NCBI GenBank assembly: GCA_963815785.1
Contig: CAWFHZ010000013.1
Coordinates: 376,871 to 440,870 of the forward strand
Reading direction: 5' to 3'
DNA: 64,000 nt
Source of the DNA: DATFVA01 sp963815785
Lineage (GTDB): Bacteria; Bacteroidota; Ignavibacteria; Ignavibacteriales; Ignavibacteriaceae
In this document: piece after piece, positions 43,941 to 53,274 of the stretch
Layout: the number at the start of each line of letters is the position of its first letter
How positions within the stretch are numbered: position 1 is the stretch's first letter
The notes under the pieces: generated by a model
Seen by the model: only the letters and a program-made list of their open reading frames with translations
Databases searched by the model: none
Told to the model about the DNA's origin: nothing
Position numbers and translations under genes: made by a program

Positions 43941-44531
43941 ATGGAAGAACTAGTAAAAATATTTCAGAAAAACCATGGTTTCGGAAGAATGAAGGAACTA
44001 AAAAACGATGGAGTTCACACCAGGACAATTTCATCAGCAATTAAAGAGGGAATTATAATTAAAATCAAACCCGGGATTTATAAGCTGGTTGATTATCCTT
44101 ATGACCAGAATGAATTCTTCAGGAATATATGTGAGGCAAATTCAAAAGCTGTAATATGTCTTCATTCTGCCGCAGCTTATTATGAGCTGTCTACATATGA
44201 TCCGGCTGAAATTTACGTGGCAGTACCTCACCATACAAGTAGATTTAAACTTGAATATCCCCCGATAAAAGTGTTCTATTTCAGTGATAAATTTTATAAA
44301 ACAGGTCTTAAAGAAATTGAAACTAAGAGCGGCAGAATAAAAATATATGATATAGAGAAAACGATAATTGATCTGTTCAGATATAAAAGTAAACTGGGTG
44401 AAGATATGGCTCTTGAATCACTTAAAAATTATATAAAAAATAAGAAGAATAAAATTAATCCTATGATAAAAATGGCAATTGAACTAGGGGTTTATAAAAG
44501 AATGGAACCTTTTATAAAGGGCGCTATCTGA
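43941..44531 (+). CDS. abiEi: AbiEi family type IV antitoxin/transcriptional regulator
   Basis: The 196-residue antitoxin of an AbiE pair. It has an N-terminal winged helix-turn-helix (about 5-60: FQKNHGFGRMKELKNDGVHTRTI, then KPGIYKLVDY) followed by the AbiEi C-terminal domain with CLHSAAAYYELST and the DIEKTIIDLFRYKSKLGEDMAL block. It counteracts AbiEii indirectly and represses the operon. There is no strong ribosome site before the ATG. The TGA overlaps the abiEii ATG by 1 base (TGATG), the usual coupling. AbiE systems are phage-defence and addiction modules. The gene is intact. Confidence 0.9.
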   Translation: MEELVKIFQKNHGFGRMKELKNDGVHTRTISSAIKEGIIIKIKPGIYKLVDYPYDQNEFFRNICEANSKAVICLHSAAAYYELSTYDPAEIYVAVPHHTSRFKLEYPPIKVFYFSDKFYKTGLKEIETKSGRIKIYDIEKTIIDLFRYKSKLGEDMALESLKNYIKNKKNKINPMIKMAIELGVYKRMEPFIKGAI

Positions 44532-45433
44532 TGGCAAAAAGAAAAGAAATAAAAAATATTTCTGCTTCAGTAAAAGAAAAATTATTAAATATTGCCACCA
44601 CAACCAATAGAGACTTCAATTTAATTTTCAGACAGTATGCGCAGGAAAGGTTTCTATACAGATTATCAATATCAAAATTTGCAAAGCATTTTATACTAAA
44701 AGGAGCTTTACTTTTTTTAGCATATGATATAAGCAGGCTAAGACCAACAAGAGATATTGATTTCAAAGGAGATTCAATATCGAATGATACGAAAGAAATA
44801 AAAATAATTTTTGAAAAAATATTAAAAATTGAAGCTAACGATGGACTAAATTTCAGTAAAGTTAATATCAGGACAGAAAATATTACAGAAGATGGGGAAT
44901 ATAACGGTATAAGAGTAAAGTTTGTGGCAAGTCTTGGAACTGCAAAACAAAATATGCAGGTGGATATAGGCTTTGGAGATAAAATTCATAAAGGTCCTGT
45001 TAAAATAGATTACCCTGTTCTTTTGGATTTACCCGTTCCAAATTTATATGCTTATTCAATTGAATCGGCAATTGCGGAAAAGTTTGAAGCAATAGTTTCG
45101 CTCGGATTAATATCCAGCAGGATGAAAGATTTTTACGATATTATTTTCTTCGCGGAAAAAAGTAAATTTAATTCCTCCGATCTTCAAGAAGCTATTAAAC
45201 TAACTTTTACAAACAGAGAATCTGATTTAAATGAAAGAGAGTTTATATATAGAAACTCATTTAAAGAGGACAATCAGAAACAGGAACAATGGACCGCATT
45301 TATTAATAAAAATAAACTCCAGGTGGAATCGAAATTTGAGATTGTAATTAATAAAATTCAATCTTTTATAGAACCGATTTTTACTCTAAAGGGAAATAAG
45401 GAGTGGAATATTGATAAGTGGAAATGGGAGTAA
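44531..45433 (+). CDS. abiEii: AbiEii family nucleotidyltransferase toxin
   Basis: A 300-residue DUF1814/AbiEii toxin of the DNA polymerase beta-type nucleotidyltransferase fold. Motifs are HFILKGALLFLAY and RPTRDIDFKG (the metal-binding Asp pair of the family), then QVDIGFGD and an IAEKFEAIVSLG helix. Members act bacteriostatically by modifying tRNA with nucleotides. It directly follows abiEi and is intact. Its base composition, with long A-rich runs, is lower in GC than the neighbouring envelope and secretome genes, in keeping with a mobile accessory module, but no integrase or repeat borders it. Confidence 0.9.
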   Translation: MAKRKEIKNISASVKEKLLNIATTTNRDFNLIFRQYAQERFLYRLSISKFAKHFILKGALLFLAYDISRLRPTRDIDFKGDSISNDTKEIKIIFEKILKIEANDGLNFSKVNIRTENITEDGEYNGIRVKFVASLGTAKQNMQVDIGFGDKIHKGPVKIDYPVLLDLPVPNLYAYSIESAIAEKFEAIVSLGLISSRMKDFYDIIFFAEKSKFNSSDLQEAIKLTFTNRESDLNEREFIYRNSFKEDNQKQEQWTAFINKNKLQVESKFEIVINKIQSFIEPIFTLKGNKEWNIDKWKWE

Positions 45434-45523
45434 AAAACTTTATCTAACAAAATTAATTTCGAAACTATTAAATTTTGAAAAACGTTGAATTTTAAATCAT
45501 TTCAATTCGAAATCCGCAAATCA

Positions 45524-45550
45524 AAAAAGCCCCACATTTCTGCAGGGCTT
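45524..45550 (-). terminator. Hairpin terminator of the CUB-repeat gene
   Basis: Minus strand AAGCCCTGCAGAAATG then TGGGGCTTTTTT: stem AAGCCC/GGGCTT with a T run. It lies 24 bases past the stop. It is very similar to the fumC terminator at 49431-49460. Confidence 0.8.
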
Positions 45551-45573
45551 AGAAACGAAAATCAAATGATAAG

Positions 45574-48500
45574 TTACTTCATTAGAACTAATTTTTTCGT
45601 ACTAGTGTAATTACCGGCTTTAATTCTATAAAAGTAAATTCCGCTTGAAAGTTTAGAAGCATTAAAGTTTACAGTGTAATTACCCGCCGGTTTTTCTTCA
45701 TTTACCAATTCAGCTACTTCTCTTCCCAGTATATCAAATACTTTCAACTCTACATTTGAAGTTTTTTGAATTGAGTATTTTATTTTTGTTGTTGGGTTGA
45801 ATGGGTTTGGGTAGTTTTGTGCTAATGCAAATTCTTTGGGGATTTCATTTTGCTCATCCGTTATACCGGTGGGTCCGGCTATCGTTGTTAAGACTGCTCC
45901 CCATCCACTGGTGGTAACATAACCATCAGAGACAAATCTGAAGGTTAAACTGCCGGTTGTATTAGAAGTAGAAGCAGTGATGGTTCCGGGATTCATTGTA
46001 CCACTATATGTACCAATTAAAGAATCGGTAACACTATTGCCGTCGAAAACTTTCAAATAATGACCGCTGTAATCGGTTTGGAAATAATCGAATGAGATAC
46101 TGAGTTTATCATTGCTATTTGCAGGGTGGATAGTAGTAACTGTATTCATGTTCTGCACATAATTACCTCCCGGACCTCCGGCGTCGTAGAAAAATCCGGT
46201 GGTGTTTGAAGGCAAAGTGTATTCCCCGGGCATGGAAATATTTTTAGGAGTTGCATTGGTAGTAATCAAAGCCGCCCATCCACCGGTGGGGCCATAACCA
46301 TCAGAGACAAATTTGAAGGTTAAACTGCCGGTTGTATTAGAAGGAGAAGCAGTGATGGTTCCATAGCCGGCATTTTGGTATAATGTAGCCAGCAAAGGAG
46401 CGGTAACACTATTGCCGTCGAAAACTTTCAGATAATGACCGCTGTAGTCGGTTTGGAAATAATCGAATGAGATACTGAGTTTATCATTGCTATTTGCAGG
46501 GTGGATAGTAGTAACTGTATTCATGTTCTGCACATAATTACCTCCCGGACCTCCGGCGTCGTAGAAAAATCCGGTGGTGTTTGAAGGCAAAGTGTATTCC
46601 CCGGGCATGGAAATATTTTTAGGAGTTGCATTGGTAGTAATCAAAGCCGCCCATCCACCGGTGGGGCCATAACCATCAGAGACAAATTTGAAGGTTAAAC
46701 TGCCGGTTGTATTAGAAGGAGAAGCAGTGATGGTTCCATAGCCGGCATTTTGGTATAATGTAGCCAGCAAAGGAGCGGTAACACTATTGCCGTCGAAAAC
46801 TTTCAGATAATGACCGCTGTAATCGGTTTGGAAATAATCGAATGAGATACTGAGTTTATCATTGCTATTTGCAGGGTGGATAGTAGTAACTGTATTCATG
46901 TTCTGCACATAATTACCTCCCGGACCTCCGGCGTCGTAGAAAAATCCGGTGGTGTTTGAAGGCAAAGTGTATTCCCCGGGCATGGAAATATTTTTAGGAG
47001 TTGCATTGGTAGTAATCAAAGCCGCCCATCCACCGGTGGGGCCATAACCATCAGAGACAAATTTGAAGGTTAAACTGCCGGTTGTATTAGAAGGAGAAGC
47101 AGTGATGGTTCCATAGCCGGCATTTTGGTATAATGTAGCCAGCAAAGGAGCGGTAACACTATTGCCGTCGAAAACTTTCAGATAATGACCGCTGTAGTCG
47201 GTTTGGAAATAATCGAATGAGATACTGAGTTTATCGTTGTTGTCGGCAGGATTAAATGTCACAACAGTATTCTCATTTTGCGAATAATTGCCATTAGGCC
47301 CGCCGCTATCATAAAAATATGCTGAAGTCCCGGATGGAATTGTGTATGAAGTATTTGTCGTCATGTTATAGGAGGGAATTGAAGAAGAAGTTGAAATTGA
47401 AGCATACCAGCCATAATCAGCATTGGAGGAGTTAGATACAAATTTAAAAGTTAAAGCACCGTCACTGGCTGTTGAAGTAACTGTAAACTTGTTTAGATCT
47501 CCATCATAAGTTCCAATTAACGGCGCACCTGTATCATCACCGTCATAAACAGAAAGGATATCATTTCCGGCTTGGGTACTAAAACTATGAAATGTTACAC
47601 TGAGTTTATCAGAAGAGTTTTCAGGTTTAATTGTAGTAATAGTATTTTGATCATTCATATAATCTGCCTGGGGTCCGCCGCTGTCATAAAATCTGCCCGG
47701 TGTTCTTACGGTAAATGTACCGCTCGACATCATAGTGACATCTTCGCTTGAAGACGCAGCAACGAAAATTGAAGCATACCAGCCATCACTATTTGTAGAA
47801 GCATTTGAAACAAATTTAAATGTCAAAGCACCATCAGCCGCAGAGGATTTAACTGTTCCGTAATCGGTTCCTGTAATTGAAGCTATTAGCGGATCTGAAG
47901 TGCTGCTTCCATCGTAAGCATAAAGCACATCTCCGTCTGCAATACTGCACTCTTCAAATTTCACACTAAGCTTTTCACCAGCATTCTCCGGCATAATAGT
48001 AACGGTTTCATTTTTATTATCTCCGTAATTAGCATTCGGTCCGCCGTTATCGTAAAACCTTCCGTTTGAAATTGTATAAGTGCCGGAGGCAAGCATTGTA
48101 ATATCTTCCGGTTTCTCATTCACAGAAATTGAGGCATTCCATCCGAAATCATTTGTGTTGGAATTCGAAATAAAATGAAAAGTGAGCGAGCCGTCTGAGG
48201 CTGAAGAAGTTATAGTCCCATAATTTTTTCCGCTCAGTTGCGCAACTAATGGAGCGGAGGTATTGTTACCGTTATACACATAGAGAACATCTCCGTTTGT
48301 TCCTGCCTGAGTTTGAAATTCATGAAAAGTAATACTTAGTTTATCTGTGCTGTCTTCTGGAAACAAAGTGACCGTTGCGTCCTCATCGCTATTATAATCA
48401 CCATTAGGACCGCCGTTATCATAAAATCTACCCGAAGATATATGCCAGGCCGCATCACCGATCATAGTAATATCTTCAGGAGTGTTATCTGTTGTAACAG

Positions 48501-48912
48501 AAGCATCCCATCCGAAATCATTTGTACCGGAATTTGATATAAACTTGAAAGTCAGAGAACCGTCATCTGCAGATGATTTAAGCGTCCCATAATTCTTCCC
48601 ATCCAGTTTTGCAATTAGAGTTGCAGATGTGCTGTTGCCATCGTAGACATATAGTATATCGGCGTTTGTGCCGCTCTGAGTGCTGAACTCATGAAAAGTA
48701 ACACAGATTTTTTCGGTTGAATCCTCCGGATAAATCGTCATTGTCATGTTTTCATCAGCTTGGTAGTCTCCCGTTTCTCCGCCGCTGTCATAAAAATTAG
48801 CAAAGCTTGTGGTGACCGAACCTTCATGCATGTTAATATTTGGTGTTTGAGCAATTATGATGCTCAACCCGGATAAAAGAACCAGAATAAAAAGTAGACC
48901 GGATCTGTACAT
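45574..48912 (-). CDS. Secreted multi-CUB-domain protein with T9SS sorting domain
   Basis: An 1112-residue exported protein. A signal peptide (about 1-21) is followed by about eight CUB-like beta-sandwich domains of 100-125 residues. Each has FYDSGG(P)xxxY, a THEF/SFDYFQT-type strand, LYVYDG/LKVFDG and SDGSLTFKFxSN...GWxA motifs. A type IX secretion C-terminal domain follows (about 1040-1112: LAQNYPNPFNPTTKIKYS, LSSGIYFYRIKAG). The last four CUB units share near-identical DNA. AGGAGG precedes the ATG. Probably a cell-surface adhesin or matrix protein; ligand unknown. Confidence 0.88.
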   Translation of the reverse strand: MYRSGLLFILVLLSGLSIIIAQTPNINMHEGSVTTSFANFYDSGGETGDYQADENMTMTIYPEDSTEKICVTFHEFSTQSGTNADILYVYDGNSTSATLIAKLDGKNYGTLKSSADDGSLTFKFISNSGTNDFGWDASVTTDNTPEDITMIGDAAWHISSGRFYDNGGPNGDYNSDEDATVTLFPEDSTDKLSITFHEFQTQAGTNGDVLYVYNGNNTSAPLVAQLSGKNYGTITSSASDGSLTFHFISNSNTNDFGWNASISVNEKPEDITMLASGTYTISNGRFYDNGGPNANYGDNKNETVTIMPENAGEKLSVKFEECSIADGDVLYAYDGSSTSDPLIASITGTDYGTVKSSAADGALTFKFVSNASTNSDGWYASIFVAASSSEDVTMMSSGTFTVRTPGRFYDSGGPQADYMNDQNTITTIKPENSSDKLSVTFHSFSTQAGNDILSVYDGDDTGAPLIGTYDGDLNKFTVTSTASDGALTFKFVSNSSNADYGWYASISTSSSIPSYNMTTNTSYTIPSGTSAYFYDSGGPNGNYSQNENTVVTFNPADNNDKLSISFDYFQTDYSGHYLKVFDGNSVTAPLLATLYQNAGYGTITASPSNTTGSLTFKFVSDGYGPTGGWAALITTNATPKNISMPGEYTLPSNTTGFFYDAGGPGGNYVQNMNTVTTIHPANSNDKLSISFDYFQTDYSGHYLKVFDGNSVTAPLLATLYQNAGYGTITASPSNTTGSLTFKFVSDGYGPTGGWAALITTNATPKNISMPGEYTLPSNTTGFFYDAGGPGGNYVQNMNTVTTIHPANSNDKLSISFDYFQTDYSGHYLKVFDGNSVTAPLLATLYQNAGYGTITASPSNTTGSLTFKFVSDGYGPTGGWAALITTNATPKNISMPGEYTLPSNTTGFFYDAGGPGGNYVQNMNTVTTIHPANSNDKLSISFDYFQTDYSGHYLKVFDGNSVTDSLIGTYSGTMNPGTITASTSNTTGSLTFRFVSDGYVTTSGWGAVLTTIAGPTGITDEQNEIPKEFALAQNYPNPFNPTTKIKYSIQKTSNVELKVFDILGREVAELVNEEKPAGNYTVNFNASKLSSGIYFYRIKAGNYTSTKKLVLMK
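46031..47235 (-). repeat. Three-plus near-identical 375-bp tandem repeats inside the CUB gene
   Basis: Identical markers recur at exactly 375-base intervals (for example the GGCGTCGTAGAAAAATCC block beginning near 46180, 46555 and 46930). Only scattered substitutions separate the copies, such as TGTAATCGG against TGTAGTCGG. The unit is 125 codons, one CUB domain plus linker, so copy-number change keeps the frame. Similarity falls off sharply beyond both ends. This indicates recent unequal crossing-over or gene conversion, and assembled copy number may be unreliable. Confidence 0.92.
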
Positions 48913-49430
48913 TGTATTCCTCCTTTATAGTTTGTTAATCGTTCCTGTTTTTTACAAATAATTTCATTGTTCCATAAAATGAATATCGAATTCAAATTGT
49001 TTACAGTGGCTATAGGGGTATTATGCAATAACAGAGTGATGTTGAGAAGTATTAATTATTGCTCTAAGTAAACCACCTTTTAAAATACTTTTCCAACACA
49101 CTTTTAGTGAGATTTCAAAAATTTTTTAGTTTCGTGTGTTGGTTATTGTTGGTGAGTTTAAAAAAAATATTATAAATATCCAAAAATTTATCAATAATTA
49201 TTATTTCTATCTCAAGCGATAAATAAATTAAGGGGTATAAAATTGATGTTTTAAATTATTTAAGAAGCTTTTACCCATAAAAAGAACTACTAACAGAAAC
49301 AATGCTCTGACAAACAGAATGGTTATTAAAGTCAAACCAGACTAATTTTCATCAAAATATTTTTATCGTAATTGCTTATAATTTTTCTGCAAACGAAATG
49401 AATGATTATCTAAATCCTTAGAATATTCAT
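48913..49430. other. Gene-free AT-rich gap with a long-spaced inverted repeat
   Basis: Roughly 520 bases between the CUB-repeat gene and the fumC terminator, with no credible coding frame. The only structure I see is CCAACACAC (49093-49101) and GTGTGTTGG (49134-49142), perfect 9-base arms 32 bases apart, with AAAAATTTTT between them. The rest is AT-rich, with no tRNA and no obvious attachment site. Confidence 0.5.
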
Positions 49431-49460
49431 AAAAAAAGCCCCGCATTTTTGCAGGGCTTA
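49431..49460 (-). terminator. Hairpin terminator after fumC
   Basis: Minus strand stem AAGCCCTGCA... with GCGGGGCTT and a following T run. It ends 23 bases beyond the fumC stop. Nearly the same sequence as the terminator at 45524-45550. Confidence 0.8.
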
Positions 49461-49483
49461 AATACTAAAATTTTAGTCCGATT

Positions 49484-50877
49484 TTATTTCTTCGGACCAA
49501 TCATATTTTCAGGTCTTACAACTTCATCAAATTTTTCTGCTGTGAGTAATCCCAGTGAAATTGCAGCTTCTTTCAATGTAGTATGTTCTTTATGAGCTTT
49601 CTTTGCAACTTTAGCAGCATTATCATAACCGATATGAGGATTAAGAGCAGTTACAAGCATTAAAGAATTTTCAAGATTTTTCTGTATGTTCTTTTTATTT
49701 GCCTCAATTCCAACCACACAATTATCAGTAAAACTTTCACACGCATCCGAAATTAATCTAATTGAATTAAGAACATTAAAAATTATCACCGGTTTAAATA
49801 CATTCAATTCAAAATTACCGCTTGCACCTCCGAAATTAACAGCCACATCATTCCCGAAAACCTGCACACAAACCATAGTCATTGCTTCTGATTGAGTAGG
49901 ATTAACTTTACCCGGCATTATTGAGCTGCCCGGTTCATTTTCAGGAAGCTGAAGTTCGCCGATTCCGCATCTTGGTCCTGAACCCAGCCATCTTACATCA
50001 TTTGCTATCTTCATCAATGAAGCAGCGAGAGTTTTTAATACTCCATGGAATTCAACAAGTGCATCGTGAGCAGCAAGGGATTCAAATTTATTTCTAGCAG
50101 ATTTAAATGGCTTACCTGTTAAATCTGCAATTTTTGCTGCAGCTTTTACTGCAAATTCAGGATGAGTATTTAAACCTGTTCCAACTGCTGTTCCTCCAAG
50201 TGCAAGTTCATACAAATGTGGAAGAGCAGCATTTATTCTTTCAAGTCCGTTTGTTAACTGCTGAACGTAACCCGCTGAATTCCTGTCCGAGAGTTAAGCG
50301 GGGTTGCATCCATTAAATGAGTACGCCCGATTTTTATTATGTCTTTAAATTCTTCCGATTTTTTTGCAAGTGCATCACGAAGTTTGGTTACCATTGGAAT
50401 AAGTCTGCGGTGGATTTCTTCAACTGCGGAAATATGCATTGCGGTCGGGAAAGTATCATTTGATGATTGCGCTTTATTTACATCATCATTCGGATGAATA
50501 GGTTTTTTGCTTCCCATTTCTCCTCCCGCAAGTTCAATAGCACGGTTAGAGATAACTTCATTGGCATTCATATTTGTCTGAGTTCCGCTTCCGGTTTGCC
50601 AGACTACCAACGGAAAATGTTCATCAAGTTTTCCTTCAATTACTTCATCCGCTGCTTTTACAATTAATTCGGCTTTATCAGCCGGAAGAATTCCAAGTTC
50701 CTTATTTGTAAGTGCAGCTGCTTTTTTCAATATCCCTAAAGCCCTGATTAATTCTCTTGGGAATCTGTCGCCGCCGATTTTAAAATTCATAAGCGATCTT
50801 GCAGTCTGTGCACCGTAATATTTATCGGTAGGAACTTTAATTTCTCCCATACTGTCGGTTTCTGTTCTGTAGTTCAT
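49484..50877 (-). CDS. fumC: Class II fumarate hydratase (two frame breaks)
   Basis: Interconverts fumarate and malate. The 5' frame (from the ATG at 50877) reads TETDSMGEIKVPTDKYYGAQTARS and GGDRFPRELIRALG to THLMDATPLNS. A short middle frame gives LTLGQEFSG, the family's conserved continuation. The 3' frame begins YVQQLTNGLERINAAL and carries the GSSIMPGKVNP signature. The two junctions each carry one extra base: an A at 50294-50295 and a G in the run at 50271-50273. Removing both gives 463 residues, the expected length. The reading frame is conserved in all three parts, so sequence error is likely. Confidence 0.92.
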
Positions 50878-51046
50878 TTTTCTTCTCCCTTTATCTAAAG
50901 AGGTTTAACTATTAAAAAATTATATACAAATTTAATAATAAATGATTATAGAGTATAAAATTATTACGCGATAATTTTCTTATCATCATAAATATTTATT
51001 AAATTTCACTCGGTTTTGATAATAGTACTAAACTAAGGAGTTACTC

Positions 51047-53059
51047 ATGAAAAAATTGTTCCTTTTGTTTTTTATCTGTGGTTTGTTCTTACAGGCAAAT
51101 GCACACGATAAAAAAACCTTAATTGAAAGATTTACTAATTCCGGTTGTGTTCCCTGTGCACAACTTAATAATGCCTGGTATAATGCAACCACTCATGAAC
51201 TGGTCAATTCGGGTTCGATATCCCACATCGTTTATAATGTTGACTGGCCATTTGCTAATGATCCTATGCACTTATTAAACATTACTGATGATAATACACG
51301 CAGAGGATATTATGCCGTAAATGCTGTGCCATGGATTGATATAAACGGAACTGATTTTAATACCGGTTCGGGTTCAACAGCTTTTATAAATGCAGTTAAC
51401 AGCGGCAATTCTGAATATTCACCTTTCAGTATTGTGCTTACACCGGTTAAATTCTCTAACAATGTAATAAATGTACACGTTGCAATTAATAGAGATGTAA
51501 ACGATGTTACTGTTTTCGGGAGCAATGTAAAACTCCAGGTTGGCATTACCGAAACAACTGTTGCTTATTCAAGTCCGCAACCAAATGGCGAATCTGACTT
51601 TTACAGTATTTGCCGCAAGATGCTTCCTGATGCAAAAGGAACATTGTTCAATATACCTGCACCCGGAGAGACAACAGAATTAGATCTAGATTTTATTCCT
51701 GATCAGCAATTTTTAAACCTGGTTAATATGGATAGCCTGAGGATTGTTGCTTTTATCCAGGATGACGATTCAAAAGAAGTTTTCCAGTCTGAAATGACTA
51801 ATGTGACTTTTTCAAATAATATTAACGCTTCATTTAAATCCGATGAGACACTGGGTGGATTACCTTTAACAGTTAACTTCGAGGATTTTTCGACTCCCAC
51901 CGATTCAACAACAATTACATCATGGGCGTGGGATTTTGATAATGATGGGAATATAGATTCACAGGATGAAAATCCATCATGGACATATACAACAGAAGGA
52001 GCCTATACTGTTTCATTAACTGTTAGCGACGGAGTAAATCAATATACGCGCACATTAGAGAATTATATTCATGCAATCGGGACAAGTTCTGATATCCTGG
52101 TTGTGAATGGAATTGAATATGTAACTTATCCGACTGAAATGGAAAATTTCTATAGCAGTTCAGCCTGTTTTGGAGATCATCAGGTTGATGTATGGGATCT
52201 ATTTGGTAACCAGGGTTTTGATTATATGTCGAATCCCAACATTCAGAAAGTCGATTTATTCAATCATACTATTCCGAATTCAGTATTGCAGAAATATCAA
52301 AAGGTAATCTGGATAGGAAATGATTACGGCGGAGATATTGCTTTTTATGACCCGGAGCAGGTTCTGGAATATGTCCAGATGGGAGGTAATTTCCTTTTAG
52401 CTTCAAGATATGGCTCTCATTTCTTTAACACGAATCTCAAAAATTACTGTGGAATAACTTCATTCACAGGTGATTTGCAGATAAATTCTCTTATTGCGCT
52501 GAATCATAACCTTGTCGATGTACCTTCAACAGGAACGAATACTCTTGTGCACTTTGTAAATCTGGATTCAACCTCTGAAGCCGATCCGATTTTTGACGAT
52601 GACACCACTACATCCTATATCGCCGGATTTAAAATTAATAAAGACAGCAACGGAGTTTTTATATATATAGCAGGAAGACCTTATCGATTTGATAATGCTG
52701 CTTCCTATACCAATTACAATTATATAATTGATAACTGGATGACAAGCAGTATAATTACCGGGAACCGGAATAATAACAATAACCAGCAGACAGTCGAAAC
52801 CTTTCAACTATCGCAAAATTATCCTAATCCATTTAACCCATCAACCAGGATTTCTTACTCTATTCCAAAAACCGGTTATGTTTCACTTAAAGTGTACGAT
52901 ATTCTCGGCAGAGAGGTTGCTACACTTGTAAATGGATATCAGCAGGCAAACCAGTATTCAGTTAATTTTGATGCCAGCAAACTTGCAAGCGGAATTTATC
53001 TTTACAAGTTAAAAGCAGGTGATTTTGTTCAGACAAAGAAAATGATTCTTATGAAATAA
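51047..53059 (+). CDS. Secreted Omp28-related/PKD protein with T9SS sorting domain
   Basis: A 670-residue exported protein. Signal peptide at 1-19 (ending ANA), an N-terminal thioredoxin-like Omp28 domain with the NSGCVPCAQL CxxC motif (about 27-260), a PKD domain around 265-345 (SWAWDFDNDGNIDSQDENPSW), a further beta region of about 230 residues, and a C-terminal type IX sorting domain (LSQNYPNPFNPSTRISYS, GREVATLV, SGIYLYKLKAG). AAGGAG precedes the ATG. The CxxC could support surface redox chemistry. First of a run of T9SS cargo genes; its own terminator follows. Confidence 0.85.
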   Translation: MKKLFLLFFICGLFLQANAHDKKTLIERFTNSGCVPCAQLNNAWYNATTHELVNSGSISHIVYNVDWPFANDPMHLLNITDDNTRRGYYAVNAVPWIDINGTDFNTGSGSTAFINAVNSGNSEYSPFSIVLTPVKFSNNVINVHVAINRDVNDVTVFGSNVKLQVGITETTVAYSSPQPNGESDFYSICRKMLPDAKGTLFNIPAPGETTELDLDFIPDQQFLNLVNMDSLRIVAFIQDDDSKEVFQSEMTNVTFSNNINASFKSDETLGGLPLTVNFEDFSTPTDSTTITSWAWDFDNDGNIDSQDENPSWTYTTEGAYTVSLTVSDGVNQYTRTLENYIHAIGTSSDILVVNGIEYVTYPTEMENFYSSSACFGDHQVDVWDLFGNQGFDYMSNPNIQKVDLFNHTIPNSVLQKYQKVIWIGNDYGGDIAFYDPEQVLEYVQMGGNFLLASRYGSHFFNTNLKNYCGITSFTGDLQINSLIALNHNLVDVPSTGTNTLVHFVNLDSTSEADPIFDDDTTTSYIAGFKINKDSNGVFIYIAGRPYRFDNAASYTNYNYIIDNWMTSSIITGNRNNNNNQQTVETFQLSQNYPNPFNPSTRISYSIPKTGYVSLKVYDILGREVATLVNGYQQANQYSVNFDASKLASGIYLYKLKAGDFVQTKKMILMK

Positions 53060-53082
53060 TTGCTTATCCAGCCAATTTATAA

Positions 53083-53117
53083 AAAGAGACGCATCTGACG
53101 GTGTGTCTCTTTTTTTA
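53083..53117 (+). terminator. Hairpin terminator after the Omp28-like gene
   Basis: Stem AGAGACGCA/TGTGTCTCT with one mismatch, an 8-base loop and a following run of T. It lies about 25 bases past the stop at 53059. Confidence 0.8.
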
Positions 53118-53274
53118 TTTCTCTGTCATTATTGATTGATGCACCTGTTGTATTAATTATTTTTTATCTAAATTTATTTCGATTAACTGAAAGATTTTTA
53201 TGCTTTCATTATTATCCAAATCAATCTCACCCAAAAATTTCATTTCCATAGCTATAATTAAAAAGGAGGTTCGT

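Noticed and set aside
45434..45523. Attachment site or repeat bordering the AbiE module
   Set aside because: The sequence after abiEii shows no repeat of the upstream region and no tRNA end.
46031..47235. Tandem repeats as a CRISPR array or mobile element
   Set aside because: Units are 375 bases, translate as CUB domains in frame, and lack spacers or terminal inverted repeats.
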